Both the position numbers and the translations under genes were made by a program. A DNA stretch of 64,000 bases from positions 62,001-126,000 of the forward strand of contig CADACD010000003.1 of the NCBI GenBank assembly GCA_902786365.1. The letters run 5' to 3'. The DNA comes from an uncultured Lachnospiraceae bacterium (GTDB taxonomy: Bacteria; Bacillota; Clostridia; Lachnospirales; Lachnospiraceae). Of the stretch, positions 19,680 to 29,194 are shown piece by piece (within the stretch, counting starts at the first letter, position 1; each line of letters starts with the position of its first letter). Under the pieces are notes generated by a model that was not told the origin of the DNA, searched no databases, and saw only the letters and a list, made by a program, of their open reading frames with translations.

Positions 19680-22024
19680 GAAAAGGTATGTTTATCAGTG
19701 ACCGTTATGAGGTTATTGACAAAATTGGTTCAGGCGGAATGTCTGACGTTTATAAATCAAAAGATCACAAGCTTAACAGATTTGTGGCTCTTAAGGTTCT
19801 TAAACCGGAGTTTAGTGAGGACAAAAATTTTGTTACCAAATTTAAGGTTGAGGCGCAGTCCGCAGCAGGTCTTTCTCATCCGAATATTGTCAATGTATTT
19901 GATGTAGGTGAGGACAAAGGTGTTCACTATATTGTGATGGAATTGATAGAAGGAATCACACTCAAAAAATATATTGAGAGAAAAGGAAAGCTGCCTGTGA
20001 AAGAAGCGGTCAGTATTTTGATACAGGTTTCACAAGGTATCGAAGCTGCACATAACAACCATATTATCCACAGGGATATTAAGCCCCAGAATATTATTAT
20101 ATCGAAGGAAGGTAAGGTAAAAGTGACAGACTTCGGTATAGCAAGAGCGGCATCAGCGAATACAATCAGTTCTAATGCAATGGGCTCAGTACATTACATT
20201 TCTCCTGAACAGGCAAAGGGAGGTTTCATAGATGAAAAGAGTGATATCTATTCACTTGGAATTACTCTTTATGAGATGCTGACAGGAAATGTTCCTTTTG
20301 ATGGAGATTCAACTGTATCAATTGCATTGCAGCATGTACAAAACGAGATGCCTTCTCCAAAAGCATATGTGCTGGATTTACCGATAAGTGTTGAGAAAAT
20401 AATAGAAAAATGTACACAGAAAAAGTCAGATAGAAGGTATCTGAAAGTATCATCGCTGATTACTGATTTGAAACATGCACTTGTTGCACCGGATGAGGAT
20501 TTTGTCAAGATAGTAACAGGTGTAGACGAGACAGCAGCAACAAAAATGATTTCAAATGAAGAGGTTTCTATTATCAGAAAAGAATCAGGATTTGAAAAGC
20601 AGCCTATTATTGATAAAGATAATGAAATAGTAGAGGAAGACGATGATGATATAGAAGACGACCTTGAATATTATGGAGAGAATGATAATCCTAAACTTGA
20701 CAAGGTAATGGCGATAGGTGGTATCGTCATGGCAGTTGTTATTTTAATAGTGGTAGCATTTGTTGTTATCACATTTGCAGGAAAAGGATGTTCAGGAAAC
20801 AAAAGGGGCAGTAATGTATTAGAAGATGAAACCTTAGATGCCAACCATACAAAAGTTCCTGAACTCGAAGGACTTTCTCAGCAGGATGCTATCCAGAAAT
20901 TAAAGGAGGCAACTTTAGGTTACAAGATTGAGCAGGAATATGATAATAAAGTTGAAGAGGGATACGTTATCAGTGCATCAAGAGATGCAGGAGAGGTTGT
21001 TGAGAAAAATACAACAATCACACTTGTGATAAGTCTTGGTGGAGAGTCGTTTGATATTCCGGAGGTAGTAGGAAAGAAGAAGGAAGAGGCAAAAGAGATA
21101 TTAAAGAAACTTGGACTTAAGGTTGAGTTTAAATATGAGGCGAATGACACGGTGGATATAGATGAAGTAATGAGAACAGATCCGGAGCCGCCTACACAGT
21201 TAAAATATGGTGATACGATTACTCTTTACATCAGTTCAGGTACAGATGCAGCATTTGTGACAGTTCCAAAATTGACCAATCTTTCTCAAGATGCGGCAAA
21301 GGCAACACTTGAAAGCCAGAATCTGAAACTTGGGGATGTTACGGAAGAATATAGTGATACTGTAGAAAAAGGTAAGGTATGCTCTCAATCTGTTGAGGCA
21401 GGAGATAAGACAACAGCAGGTACTTCAATTGATGTTGTAATCAGTAAAGGTCCTGAAGATAAGGCTCAAGTTCCGTATATTGTGGGAATGACAGAAAATG
21501 AGGCAAAACAGGCAATTGAAGATGCCGGATTAACACTTGGAAGTATTGCAACAGAGCATAGCGAAACAGTTTCTAAAGGACATGTCATCAGACAGAATAC
21601 ATCAGCAGGTGAAAAAGTTACAAAAGGCTCAAAACTTGACTTTACAATCAGCAGTGGACCGCAGGAGACCACAACACCGGAAGAGACTACAACAAAGCAG
21701 CAGGAAACAACATCAAAGCAACAGGAGACAACAACAAAGCAGTCAACAAAGAGAAGTGTGTCAGTAAGTGTTAAAAAATCAGATTATAATGATGTGGCAG
21801 CATTAGCAGAAAATCCACAGGGCACAGTTTTTGTCTCAATCAAAATAGATGGAGAAACAGTAGCATCTTCATCAATTGGTCCATACAGTGAAATGGCAGA
21901 GCGTTATGATGCAGTGTTTACATTTGAGGATGAAGATGGAAAGTATCCACCGGGAACAGAGGCAGAAGTCATCATTTATGTAGGAGATGTGAATTTATAC
22001 AGAGGAACATCTACTGTTAAATAA
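19673..22024 (+). CDS. pknB: PASTA-domain Ser/Thr protein kinase
   Basis: A membrane kinase of 783 residues. The cytosolic kinase domain has the Gly-loop GSGGMSDVYKS, Lys41, HRDIKPQN with Asp135 and DFG at Asp153. A very acidic juxtamembrane stretch (about 320-342) and one transmembrane helix (about 345-370) follow. Outside are four PASTA repeats, about residues 392-662, each ending in a (V/T)(I/L)xIS(L/S/K)G-type strand; these bind muropeptides or lipid II in known homologues. A Thr/Gln/Glu-rich linker with repeated QQETT units (about 664-695) leads to an extra beta-rich C-terminal domain of about 80 residues. It lies after its PP2C partner and before rsgA, the usual Firmicute order. Confidence 0.96.
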   Translation: MLRKGMFISDRYEVIDKIGSGGMSDVYKSKDHKLNRFVALKVLKPEFSEDKNFVTKFKVEAQSAAGLSHPNIVNVFDVGEDKGVHYIVMELIEGITLKKYIERKGKLPVKEAVSILIQVSQGIEAAHNNHIIHRDIKPQNIIISKEGKVKVTDFGIARAASANTISSNAMGSVHYISPEQAKGGFIDEKSDIYSLGITLYEMLTGNVPFDGDSTVSIALQHVQNEMPSPKAYVLDLPISVEKIIEKCTQKKSDRRYLKVSSLITDLKHALVAPDEDFVKIVTGVDETAATKMISNEEVSIIRKESGFEKQPIIDKDNEIVEEDDDDIEDDLEYYGENDNPKLDKVMAIGGIVMAVVILIVVAFVVITFAGKGCSGNKRGSNVLEDETLDANHTKVPELEGLSQQDAIQKLKEATLGYKIEQEYDNKVEEGYVISASRDAGEVVEKNTTITLVISLGGESFDIPEVVGKKKEEAKEILKKLGLKVEFKYEANDTVDIDEVMRTDPEPPTQLKYGDTITLYISSGTDAAFVTVPKLTNLSQDAAKATLESQNLKLGDVTEEYSDTVEKGKVCSQSVEAGDKTTAGTSIDVVISKGPEDKAQVPYIVGMTENEAKQAIEDAGLTLGSIATEHSETVSKGHVIRQNTSAGEKVTKGSKLDFTISSGPQETTTPEETTTKQQETTSKQQETTTKQSTKRSVSVSVKKSDYNDVAALAENPQGTVFVSIKIDGETVASSSIGPYSEMAERYDAVFTFEDEDGKYPPGTEAEVIIYVGDVNLYRGTSTVK

Positions 22025-22098
22025 AAATATTTCTTTTATACAAATATGAATTGGAAAGTATGAAAGTGATGAAGAATTATCCTCATATGGAGGTATGA

Positions 22099-22977
22099 AT
22101 GCAGGGTAAAATTATAAAAGGAATAGCAGGATTCTACTATGTACATGTGGTACATAGTGGAATCTATGAATGTAAGGCAAAAGGTATATTCAGAAATAAA
22201 AATGTAAAACCTCTTGTCGGAGATAATGTAAATATAGAAGTCCTTGATGAAAGAAATAAACTGGGTAATATCACAGACATCAAAACAAGGACGAATGAGC
22301 TTATCAGACCGGCTGTAGCAAATATCAGTCAGGCGATGGTTGTCTTTGCAATAGCAAAACCCATGCCAAATCTGAATCTGCTTGACAGATTTCTTGTTAT
22401 GATGGAGAAAAATGATATTGAAACGATCATTTGTTTTAACAAGGTAGATCTTGTCAGTGAAGAAGAAATGATAAAATTGCGTGATATCTATGTAAAAGCC
22501 GGCTATCAGGTGATGTTTACATCTGCGAATGCAGGTACAGGCGTTGAGGAAGTAAGGCGGATGCTTGAGGGAAAAACGACAGCATTTGCAGGACCATCAG
22601 GTGTAGGAAAATCATCACTTTTAAATGTACTCATGCCAGAGGCAAATTCAAGAACAGGTGAGATTAGTGAAAAGATACAGCGTGGAAAACACACGACAAG
22701 ACATACGGAGATATTTCATCTCTGTGAAGATACGTATATTATGGATACACCCGGTTTTAGTTCGCTGTATGTAAATGATTTTGAAAAAGAAGATTTACAG
22801 CATTTTTTTAGGGAATTTGACAATTATTTCGGACAGTGCCGGTTTGTATTGTGTGCACATGAAAATGAACCTGACTGTGCAGTGAAGGAAGCTGTAGAAA
22901 ATGGTCAAATCAGCAGATTGAGATATGAAAATTATCTTTTGCTATATAATGAAATGAAAGACAAAAAGAAGTATTGA
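22099..22977 (+). CDS. rsgA: Ribosome small-subunit GTPase RsgA
   Basis: A circularly permuted GTPase of 292 residues that assists late 30S maturation. It has an N-terminal OB fold, then G4 CFNKVDLV before the P-loop GPSGVGKS (165-172) and G3 MDTPGF, the permuted order typical of the family. The C-terminal zinc finger is seen as CRFVLCAHENEPDC. GGAGG at 22089-22093 precedes the ATG. The prpC-pknB-rsgA-rpe-thiN order matches many Firmicutes. Confidence 0.96.
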   Translation: MQGKIIKGIAGFYYVHVVHSGIYECKAKGIFRNKNVKPLVGDNVNIEVLDERNKLGNITDIKTRTNELIRPAVANISQAMVVFAIAKPMPNLNLLDRFLVMMEKNDIETIICFNKVDLVSEEEMIKLRDIYVKAGYQVMFTSANAGTGVEEVRRMLEGKTTAFAGPSGVGKSSLLNVLMPEANSRTGEISEKIQRGKHTTRHTEIFHLCEDTYIMDTPGFSSLYVNDFEKEDLQHFFREFDNYFGQCRFVLCAHENEPDCAVKEAVENGQISRLRYENYLLLYNEMKDKKKY

Positions 22978-23086
22978 TAATATAAACAAAAATATGCAGT
23001 CAGGCATAAGTTTGAAAAAACTTTGTTTGATGATTGTAGTGATGTATATGAACGATAATAAAAATAAAAGTGAGTGGTAAAAAAGT

Positions 23087-23758
23087 ATGGACAGTAAAAG
23101 AGTGATTAAGCTGGCACCTTCGATTTTGTCGGCAGATTTTAGTATACTCGGAGAAGAAGTGCGTGCAGTTGACGAGGCAGGAGCAGATTATATTCATATA
23201 GATGTTATGGATGGGATATTTGTTCCAAGTATCTCCTTTGGCATTCCTGTGATATCATCGATAAGGAAGACAACTGACAAGATATTTGATGTACATTTAA
23301 TGATAGATGAACCAGTAAGATATATCAAGGAATTTGCACAGGCAGGGGCTGATATTATTTCTGTACATGTAGAGAGCTGCAGACATCTTAACAGAACGAT
23401 TCAGACAATAAAAGAATATGGCAAAAAAGCAGGAGTTGTGCTTAATCCGTCAACATCTTTGAGTGCAGTTGAATATGTGCTTGAATATGTCGATATGATA
23501 TTGTTGATGAGTGTTAATCCCGGCTTTGGAGGACAGAAATATATTCCCAATACGACAGGTAAGATAAGAGAACTAAGGAAAATTATTGATGAGAGAAATC
23601 TTGATGTGAAAATAGAGGTTGATGGAGGCATTAATCTTGAAAATGCAAGAGAAATCATAGATGCTGGAGCAGATATTCTTGTCGCGGGTTCAGCAGTTTT
23701 TAACGGTGATAAGAAAAAACATATAAATGAGTTTAAGAGGGTATTTGAAAATGAATAA
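23087..23758 (+). CDS. rpe: Ribulose-phosphate 3-epimerase
   Basis: A 223-residue TIM-barrel enzyme of the pentose phosphate pathway interconverting ribulose 5-phosphate and xylulose 5-phosphate. Signatures seen are [11 protein letters not shown], the metal-binding [16 protein letters not shown], the flexible loop [13 protein letters not shown] and VDGGIN near the end. The ATG has only a weak ribosome site (GAGTGG). The 3' end overlaps the thiamine pyrophosphokinase start by 8 bp, so the two are coupled. Confidence 0.96.
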   Translation: MDSKRVIKLAPSILSADFSILGEEVRAVDEAGADYIHIDVMDGIFVPSISFGIPVISSIRKTTDKIFDVHLMIDEPVRYIKEFAQAGADIISVHVESCRHLNRTIQTIKEYGKKAGVVLNPSTSLSAVEYVLEYVDMILLMSVNPGFGGQKYIPNTTGKIRELRKIIDERNLDVKIEVDGGINLENAREIIDAGADILVAGSAVFNGDKKKHINEFKRVFENE

Positions 23759-24416
23759 TACACTTATTATCACAGGCGGAACTATCAATATTGAATTTGC
23801 AAAAAAATACTTGAATGAAAATGAATTTACGAAAATAATAGCAGTAGATGGAGGACTTCACGCAGCAGACAAGTTAGCAGTTATTCCTGACTATATAGTT
23901 GGAGATTTTGATACAGTAAGTCCTCTTTTACTTTACAAATATGAAAACATGGAAAATGTTGAAATTATTAGATACAGGCCGGAGAAAGATTTTACAGACA
24001 CATATATTGCAATGCAGAAGGCGATAGAAGAGAATAGCTTCAGTATCCATATCTTAGGAGGCATGGGAGGCAGGTTTGACCATACTCTTGCCAATATACA
24101 GTTGTTGCAGTATGCTTTACATAAGGGAATAGAGGCAGTGCTTGTCAGTCCGAAAAACAGAGTACGACTGTTAGGGGACAAGCGTAGAAGTATTATTTTG
24201 CGAAGAGAAGAAACTCCTTATAAATATATCTCTTTGGTTCCTATATCAGAAAGTGTGAAATCAGTAACAACTACCGGGATGAAATATAATGTTAAAAATT
24301 TTGATTTTTATATTGATAAAAATATAAGCATGGGTGTGAGTAATGAGTTGAAAAATGATGAGGCAGAGATTCATATTGCATCAGGCGAACTTCTGCTTAT
24401 TGAATCAAATGATTAA
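23751..24416 (+). CDS. thiN: Thiamine pyrophosphokinase
   Basis: Makes thiamine diphosphate from thiamine and ATP. The 221-residue protein carries the family blocks [30 protein letters not shown] and [10 protein letters not shown], and a C-terminal beta-sandwich thiamine-binding domain. The start is ATG 23751 after AAGAGGG; a frame-internal ATG at 23727 would add eight residues and deepen the overlap with rpe. It ends the operon at a strong bidirectional terminator facing ychF. Confidence 0.94.
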   Translation: MNNTLIITGGTINIEFAKKYLNENEFTKIIAVDGGLHAADKLAVIPDYIVGDFDTVSPLLLYKYENMENVEIIRYRPEKDFTDTYIAMQKAIEENSFSIHILGGMGGRFDHTLANIQLLQYALHKGIEAVLVSPKNRVRLLGDKRRSIILRREETPYKYISLVPISESVKSVTTTGMKYNVKNFDFYIDKNISMGVSNELKNDEAEIHIASGELLLIESND

Positions 24417-24435
24417 AGTGCAAAAATTTGTAATC

Positions 24436-24484
24436 AAAAACAGACTTTCATTTTATGATTTTTATAAAATGAAAGTCTGTTTTT
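24436..24484. terminator. Bidirectional intrinsic terminator between thiN and ychF
   Basis: A perfect 21-bp inverted repeat (24436-24456 with 24464-24484) and a 7-nt loop, flanked by an A-run on the left and a T-run on the right, so it serves both converging genes. Confidence 0.9.
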
Positions 24485-24508
24485 TGTAAATCTTTTTATA
24501 TATGGAGT

Positions 24509-25606
24509 TTAAACATTAAACCTAAACAATATAACATCGCCATCTTTAACGACATATTCTTTTCCTTCCAATCTTACAAGACCTTTGTCCTTTGCAGCTG
24601 AATACGAACCGCAGTCGAGTAAATCCTGATAATTGACAACTTCAGCACGGATAAAACCACGTTCAAAGTCACTATGTATTTTGCCGGCAGCTCCCGGAGC
24701 TTTTGTTCCGTTTTTGATGGTCCATGCTCTTGTCTCCTGTTTTCCGGAAGTTAAATAACTTATCAAACCGAGAAGTTTGTAGCTTGCTTTTATCAGTTTA
24801 TCAAGTCCGGATTCTGAGAGTCCGAGTTCTTCTAAAAACATTGCTTTATCGTCATCGTCAAGCTCTGAAATCTCCTGTTCTATCTGGGCAGAGATGACAA
24901 ATACTTCAAACCCTTCTTTAGAAGCAAATTCACGCACTTCTCTGACATGTTCATTCGAAGCACCATCATCTGCAAGATCAGATTCTGCAACATTTGCAGC
25001 AAATATGACAGGTTTATAAGTGAGAAGATTATAAGAGTTTAAAAGTTCTAGCTCATCTTCATCAGCAGGTTCAAAACTCTTTGCAAGGCGACCTTCCTCA
25101 AGGTGTGTTTTGATTTTGTTTAAAAGTTCTAGTTCTTTTGCAAGAGCTTTATCATTTCTGGCTCCTTTAGAGGTCTTTGCAATTCTTCGTTCCAAAATTT
25201 CGATATCTGAAAAGATAAGTTCAAAATTAATTGTTTCTATGTCACGCATTGGATTCACATTACCATCAACATGTATCACATTTGTATCTTCGAAACATCT
25301 GACAACATGAACGATAGCGTCAACCTCACGTATATTTGATAAAAACTGGTTTCCTAGTCCTTCGCCTTTTGAGGCACCTTTTACAAGACCGGCGATATCT
25401 ACGAATTCAATTACTGCTGGTGTTATCTTGTCTGAATCATATAATGCTGCAAGTTTATCAAGTCTTTCATCCGGTACGGCAACAACACCTACATTGGGAT
25501 CTATTGTACAAAACGGATAATTCGCTGACTCTGCCCCTGCTTTTGTAAGAGAGTTAAAAAGAGTGCTTTTTCCGACATTTGGAAGCCCGACAATACCTAA
25601 TTTCAT
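24509..25606 (-). CDS. ychF: Ribosome-binding ATPase YchF (Obg family)
   Basis: A 365-residue P-loop protein of the OBG-HflX superfamily that prefers ATP over GTP and binds ribosomes. The P-loop is GLPNVGKS (residues 7-14), followed by the family stretch NYPFCTIDPNVGVV; switch II is DIAGLVKGASKGEGLG; the C-terminal TGS domain ends in GDVILFRFNV. I use ATG 25606, which gives the standard MKLGIVGLPN start; a TTG at 25618 lies only about 1 bp from the AGAAAGG site. It stands alone on the minus strand with its own promoter. Confidence 0.96.
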   Translation of the reverse strand: MKLGIVGLPNVGKSTLFNSLTKAGAESANYPFCTIDPNVGVVAVPDERLDKLAALYDSDKITPAVIEFVDIAGLVKGASKGEGLGNQFLSNIREVDAIVHVVRCFEDTNVIHVDGNVNPMRDIETINFELIFSDIEILERRIAKTSKGARNDKALAKELELLNKIKTHLEEGRLAKSFEPADEDELELLNSYNLLTYKPVIFAANVAESDLADDGASNEHVREVREFASKEGFEVFVISAQIEQEISELDDDDKAMFLEELGLSESGLDKLIKASYKLLGLISYLTSGKQETRAWTIKNGTKAPGAAGKIHSDFERGFIRAEVVNYQDLLDCGSYSAAKDKGLVRLEGKEYVVKDGDVILFRFNV

Positions 25607-25937
25607 TTTTAATACCAAACCTTTCTGTAATTAAAATAACCTGAAATCTGGTTATCATAATGTGTTACTTTTTCATGTCTGCTTTTGGAATTACCAAAAA
25701 CAAGAATAGTAATATTATAACATAACTTGGATAAAACACAAGAAGATTAGGCATTGTATTAATTATAAAAATATGATAGGATGTTAATAATTTGTATCAG
25801 GTTTTATGGATACATTTAGAAGGTACAAATATTTAAAATCAGTTTGATTCTGCTCTGTGCCGCATGCAGAATCAACGTAAACAGTAATAAAAGGTAAACA
25901 AAATCATAGAAAAGAGGCGGCGCAGAAATGAGGAGTT
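25607..25937. other. Intergenic region between divergent ychF and lgt
   Basis: This 331-bp gap holds divergent promoters and a hairpin. Facing lgt there is a weak candidate promoter, TTGTAT-17-TAGGAT, near 25755-25783. Arms 25844-25853 and 25866-25875 form a perfect 10-bp stem without a T-run in the lgt leader; its role is unknown. No open reading frame with a ribosome site, and no recognisable riboswitch, was seen. Confidence 0.5.
25714..25741 (-). promoter_or_regulatory. SigA-type promoter for ychF
   Basis: On the minus strand, TTGTGT (25736-25741), a 16-bp spacer and a perfect TATAAT (25714-25719) lie about 108 bp upstream of the ychF ATG. Confidence 0.55.
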
Positions 25938-26813
25938 ATGCTTGCAGATGTCAGTATCAGATTTGTTAATATTGGAGTAGAGATAGAAAATCTTGGGAAA
26001 AATATATCCATATTTGGATTTGAGGTAGCCTATTATGGAATTATAATAGCAATTGGAATGATGCTTGCATTATGTCTGGTATTCAGAGAAGCAAAGAGAA
26101 CGGGCCAGAATGTTGATGATTATTATGATTTGGCAATTGTTGTGATTATTTGTGGAGTAATAGGAGCAAGACTGTATTATGTAATATTTCAGTGGAACGA
26201 ATATAAGAACAATCTTATTTCTATATTTTATATAAGAAATGGGGGACTGGCAATTTATGGAGGCGTGATTGCAGGCGTATTGTCATGTTATGTCTTTTCG
26301 AAAATGAAAAAATTATCTTTTCCACAGATGTTGGACACAGGAGTATTGGGACTTTTAGTGGGACAGATTATCGGAAGATGGGGGAATTTTTTTAACAGAG
26401 AAGCCTTTGGAGGATATACAAATAACCTGCTTGCCATGCAGATAAAGCTTGATGAAGTGGGAGGTGTTATTTCTCAAAGTGTGAGAAATCATATAAAAGT
26501 GGTAGATGGTATACAATATATACAGGTTCATCCTACTTTTCTGTATGAATCAATATGGAATCTTTTAGTGTTAGCTGTTATTATGTTATATAGGAAAAAT
26601 AAGAAGTTTCATGGAGAAATTATATGTATATATATGGTGTTATATGGTATAGGAAGGTTTATGATAGAAGGACTTCGGACAGACCAGTTAAAGATACCAG
26701 TTCTTAATGTAGCAGTCTCTCAGGTAGTATCAGCTATAATTGTAGCAGCAGGTATCATTATCATAGTATATAACCGTATGAAAAATATTCAAAATAGTGA
26801 ACAGGTACAATAA
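25938..26813 (+). CDS. lgt: Prolipoprotein diacylglyceryl transferase
   Basis: A 291-residue polytopic membrane enzyme that attaches diacylglycerol to the lipobox cysteine of prolipoproteins, for example the lipoprotein encoded at 41548. The Lgt signature GRWGNFFNREAFGG occupies about residues 146-159; about seven hydrophobic helices and the conserved HPTFLYESIWN follow the family plan. AGGAG lies only 2 bp before the ATG, unusually close; no better in-frame start was found. A terminator follows in the gap before mraZ. Confidence 0.95.
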   Translation: MLADVSIRFVNIGVEIENLGKNISIFGFEVAYYGIIIAIGMMLALCLVFREAKRTGQNVDDYYDLAIVVIICGVIGARLYYVIFQWNEYKNNLISIFYIRNGGLAIYGGVIAGVLSCYVFSKMKKLSFPQMLDTGVLGLLVGQIIGRWGNFFNREAFGGYTNNLLAMQIKLDEVGGVISQSVRNHIKVVDGIQYIQVHPTFLYESIWNLLVLAVIMLYRKNKKFHGEIICIYMVLYGIGRFMIEGLRTDQLKIPVLNVAVSQVVSAIIVAAGIIIIVYNRMKNIQNSEQVQ

Positions 26814-27080
26814 ATGATTGAATTAATTGAATAGAACTGGTAAAAAAGTTAATCATTTTATCGTTAAAACTAAAAGCAAAATTCTAAGAAAAATATAGAT
26901 TGTTGTGTTAAATTGTTTAGATACAATATAGTGTAATAAACACAATATTATTGTAGATAGACTGTGATACATGCAGTCTTATTTTTTTGCATAAAAATCA
27001 GAGAAGTCATTATCATTTTTGGGGGGAGAAAATATAAAAGTTACATTTTTTTTAACTTTTATAAACTTTGATATTTGTAC
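26814..27080. other. AT-rich gap between lgt and the mraZ promoter
   Basis: The 361-bp gap between lgt and mraZ contains an imperfect inverted repeat around 26920-26955, the lgt terminator (26959-26989), then about 90 bp in which I see no feature, before the mraZ promoter and operator. No coding signal was found. Confidence 0.5.
26959..26989 (+). terminator. Intrinsic terminator after lgt
   Basis: AGACTG (26959-26964) pairs with CAGTCT (26974-26979) and is followed by TATTTTTTTG. The stem is short (6-7 bp) but the T-run is good. It separates lgt from the dcw cluster. Confidence 0.65.
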
Positions 27081-27109
27081 TTGAAATTTGGTCATTATTG
27101 ATGTAAAAT
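27081..27109 (+). promoter_or_regulatory. SigA promoter of the mraZ (dcw) operon
   Basis: TTGAAA (27081-27086), a 17-bp spacer and TAAAAT (27104-27109) predict transcription from about 27116, immediately before the AGTGG repeat array. It is the likely main promoter of the division and cell-wall cluster. Confidence 0.75.
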
Positions 27110-27117
27110 TGTACCCA

Positions 27118-27163
27118 AGTGGTAGAAAGTGGCTTTTAGGTGTAACCTAGTGGTATGAAGTGG
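27118..27163 (+). promoter_or_regulatory. Probable MraZ operator: phased AGTGG repeats
   Basis: AGTGG occurs at 27118, 27128, 27149 and 27159, with a degenerate AGGTG at 27138, so five units are spaced 10-11 bp, one helical turn. MraZ is known to autorepress by binding short G-rich repeats with 10-bp period in front of its own gene. The array begins at the predicted transcription start and runs into the Shine-Dalgarno. MraZ binding is inferred, not shown. Confidence 0.7.
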
Positions 27164-27174
27164 AGGTGCAATGA

Positions 27175-27603
27175 GTGTTTACAGGTGAATATCATCACTC
27201 AATAGATACAAAGGGACGACTTATTGTACCGGCGAAGCTTAGAGAGAGTTTAGGTGACAAGTTTTTTATTGTAAAAGGTGTGGACAAGTGTCTTAACCTA
27301 TATACAAATGAAGAGTGGGAGAAATTTGTTGCAAAGCTCAGAAAATTACCTGAAGGTAATGCAAATGCAAGAAAACTTGTTCGTTTTTATCTTTCATCAG
27401 CATTTGAAGTGGAAGTAGACAAACAAGGAAGAATACTGATTCCAACGACACACAGGGATTATGCTAAAATTGACAAGGAAGTTGTTCTTAGTGGTGAAGA
27501 CAACAAAGTAGGAGTCTGGAGCGTAGAAAATTGGGAGGCAATCTCTATTGACGATGAAGAAGCAACAGATATATCTAATGCATTTGCAGATATCTTTGGA
27601 TAA
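27175..27603 (+). CDS. mraZ: Transcriptional regulator MraZ
   Basis: A 142-residue protein with two tandem AbrB/SpoVT-like swapped-hairpin domains ([20 protein letters not shown] and [20 protein letters not shown]), which form a ring-shaped DNA-binding oligomer in homologues. It represses the dcw cluster from its own promoter. The start is GTG 27175, 8 bp after GGAGG (27162-27166). An out-of-frame ATG at 27171 within the same initiation region opens a 5-codon frame. Its stop overlaps the far upstream part of the rsmH frame. Confidence 0.95.
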   Translation: MFTGEYHHSIDTKGRLIVPAKLRESLGDKFFIVKGVDKCLNLYTNEEWEKFVAKLRKLPEGNANARKLVRFYLSSAFEVEVDKQGRILIPTTHRDYAKIDKEVVLSGEDNKVGVWSVENWEAISIDDEEATDISNAFADIFG

Positions 27604-27662
27604 TGAGAATGGAAGTTTACTTTTTTCTAAAGTCGGATATTGGCAACATGGAGGTGAAAAAA

Positions 27663-28601
27663 GTGGAATTCGAACATAAATCAGTATTATTGAAAGAGAC
27701 CGTTGATAGTCTGAATGTACACCCGGGTGGAATTTATGTGGATGGAACTCTTGGCGGAGGCGGACATGCATATGAAGTGTGCAAAAGACTAAAAGGTCAG
27801 GGAAGACTGATAGGAATTGACCAGGATGATGAAGCGATAAAAGCGGCGTCCAAAAGACTGGAGGAATTTGGTGACATGGTTACAGTTGTTCGAAGTAATT
27901 ATGTATCAATTGAAGAGATTCTAAAGGATTTGGGTGTTGAAAGGGTTAATGGAATCATGCTTGATCTTGGTGTATCTTCACATCAGTTAGATACATTGAA
28001 TCGTGGCTTCAGCTATAAGGCAGATGCACCTCTTGATATGAGAATGGATGTCAGAAATGAGCTGACAGCAAGAGATATTGTCAATACTTATGATGAGATG
28101 GAACTTTACAGGATTATCAGAGATTATGGTGAGGATCGATTTGCGAAAAATATTGCGAAGCATATCATCAGAGAAAGACAGAAGAAGCCAATCAATACGA
28201 CAAATGAATTGACAGAGATTATAAAAGCAGCTATACCGGCGAAAGTGCGAATGAATGGCGGGCATCCTGCTAAAAGGACATTTCAGGCCATAAGGATTGA
28301 GTTGAATAAGGAATTAGAGGTACTTGATGATTCAATCGACAAAATGATTGATTTACTTGCAGATAAAGGACGACTTAGTATTATTACATTTCATTCGCTT
28401 GAAGACCGGATTGTAAAGAACAGATTTAAAAATAATGAAAATCCATGTACATGTCCGGCAGATTTTCCGGTATGTGTATGTGGTAAAAAAACAAAGGGAA
28501 AAGTCATCACAAGAAAACCAATCATACCAAAAGAAGAGGAACTTGAGGATAATAGCAGAGCAAAAAGTTCAAAATTGAGAGTATTTGAAAGAGCTGTTTA
28601 A
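27663..28601 (+). CDS. rsmH: 16S rRNA m4C1402 methyltransferase
   Basis: A 312-residue SAM-dependent methyltransferase (formerly MraW). Signatures are [60 protein letters not shown] and the late [11 protein letters not shown]. The start is GTG 27663: GGAGG at 27650-27654 lies 8 bp upstream and the length equals the E. coli enzyme. An ATG at 27603 in the same frame would add 20 residues across the Shine-Dalgarno. Second gene of the dcw cluster. Confidence 0.95.
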   Translation: MEFEHKSVLLKETVDSLNVHPGGIYVDGTLGGGGHAYEVCKRLKGQGRLIGIDQDDEAIKAASKRLEEFGDMVTVVRSNYVSIEEILKDLGVERVNGIMLDLGVSSHQLDTLNRGFSYKADAPLDMRMDVRNELTARDIVNTYDEMELYRIIRDYGEDRFAKNIAKHIIRERQKKPINTTNELTEIIKAAIPAKVRMNGGHPAKRTFQAIRIELNKELEVLDDSIDKMIDLLADKGRLSIITFHSLEDRIVKNRFKNNENPCTCPADFPVCVCGKKTKGKVITRKPIIPKEEELEDNSRAKSSKLRVFERAV

Positions 28602-28652
28602 GCATCATATCATACAACATTATAATAAAGAGGAGATAGAAGGAGAACAAAA

Positions 28653-29165
28653 ATGGCTGAGAGAACATCATATGAAAAAAACAGAAATCACAACACAAAA
28701 ATGCATAATGAGTATATTGACGGAAATACAGTAAGAAAAGAAAAGGCATATCAGGTACCACAGCGTACAGAGAGAATATACTATAATAATGAGAGGCTTG
28801 AAGGTGTTTCAAGAAGAACATTAAGAAACAGACAGAAAGCACTTCATATGAATGCAGGATATGTTTTGATTCTTGCAGTCTGTAGTGTTATAATGTGTGT
28901 GGTATGTGCAAAATATCTTACGCTTAAGGAGGATATTAAGAATAAAAATGCAAAGCTTAATAAGCTTGAAGTAAAGACGGAAGCGTTAAAATCACAGAAT
29001 GATTATATTGATTATACTATTAACAGTTATAAGGATATCGAATATATCTCAAAGGTGGCAACAGAAGAACTTGGAATGGTTCAGGCAGGAAAAGAACAGA
29101 TATCATTTTATGACAGCTCAGAGAGTGAGTATATGAAGCAGTACAAAAAAATCCCAACTAACTAA
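28653..29165 (+). CDS. ftsL: FtsL-like septal bitopic membrane protein
   Basis: A 170-residue protein with a long, basic N-terminal cytosolic part (residues 1-67), one transmembrane helix (about 68-90) and an extracytoplasmic coiled coil (KEDIKNKNAKLNKLEVKTEA) ending in a short tail. Size, topology and position between rsmH and a class B PBP identify it as FtsL, which with FtsQ/DivIB and DivIC activates septal wall synthesis. The sequence itself is poorly conserved, so the call rests mostly on topology and context. AGAAGGAGAAC precedes the ATG. Confidence 0.8.
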   Translation: MAERTSYEKNRNHNTKMHNEYIDGNTVRKEKAYQVPQRTERIYYNNERLEGVSRRTLRNRQKALHMNAGYVLILAVCSVIMCVVCAKYLTLKEDIKNKNAKLNKLEVKTEALKSQNDYIDYTINSYKDIEYISKVATEELGMVQAGKEQISFYDSSESEYMKQYKKIPTN

Positions 29166-29194
29166 ATATATGTCGGGTAGTATGGAGGAATAAA

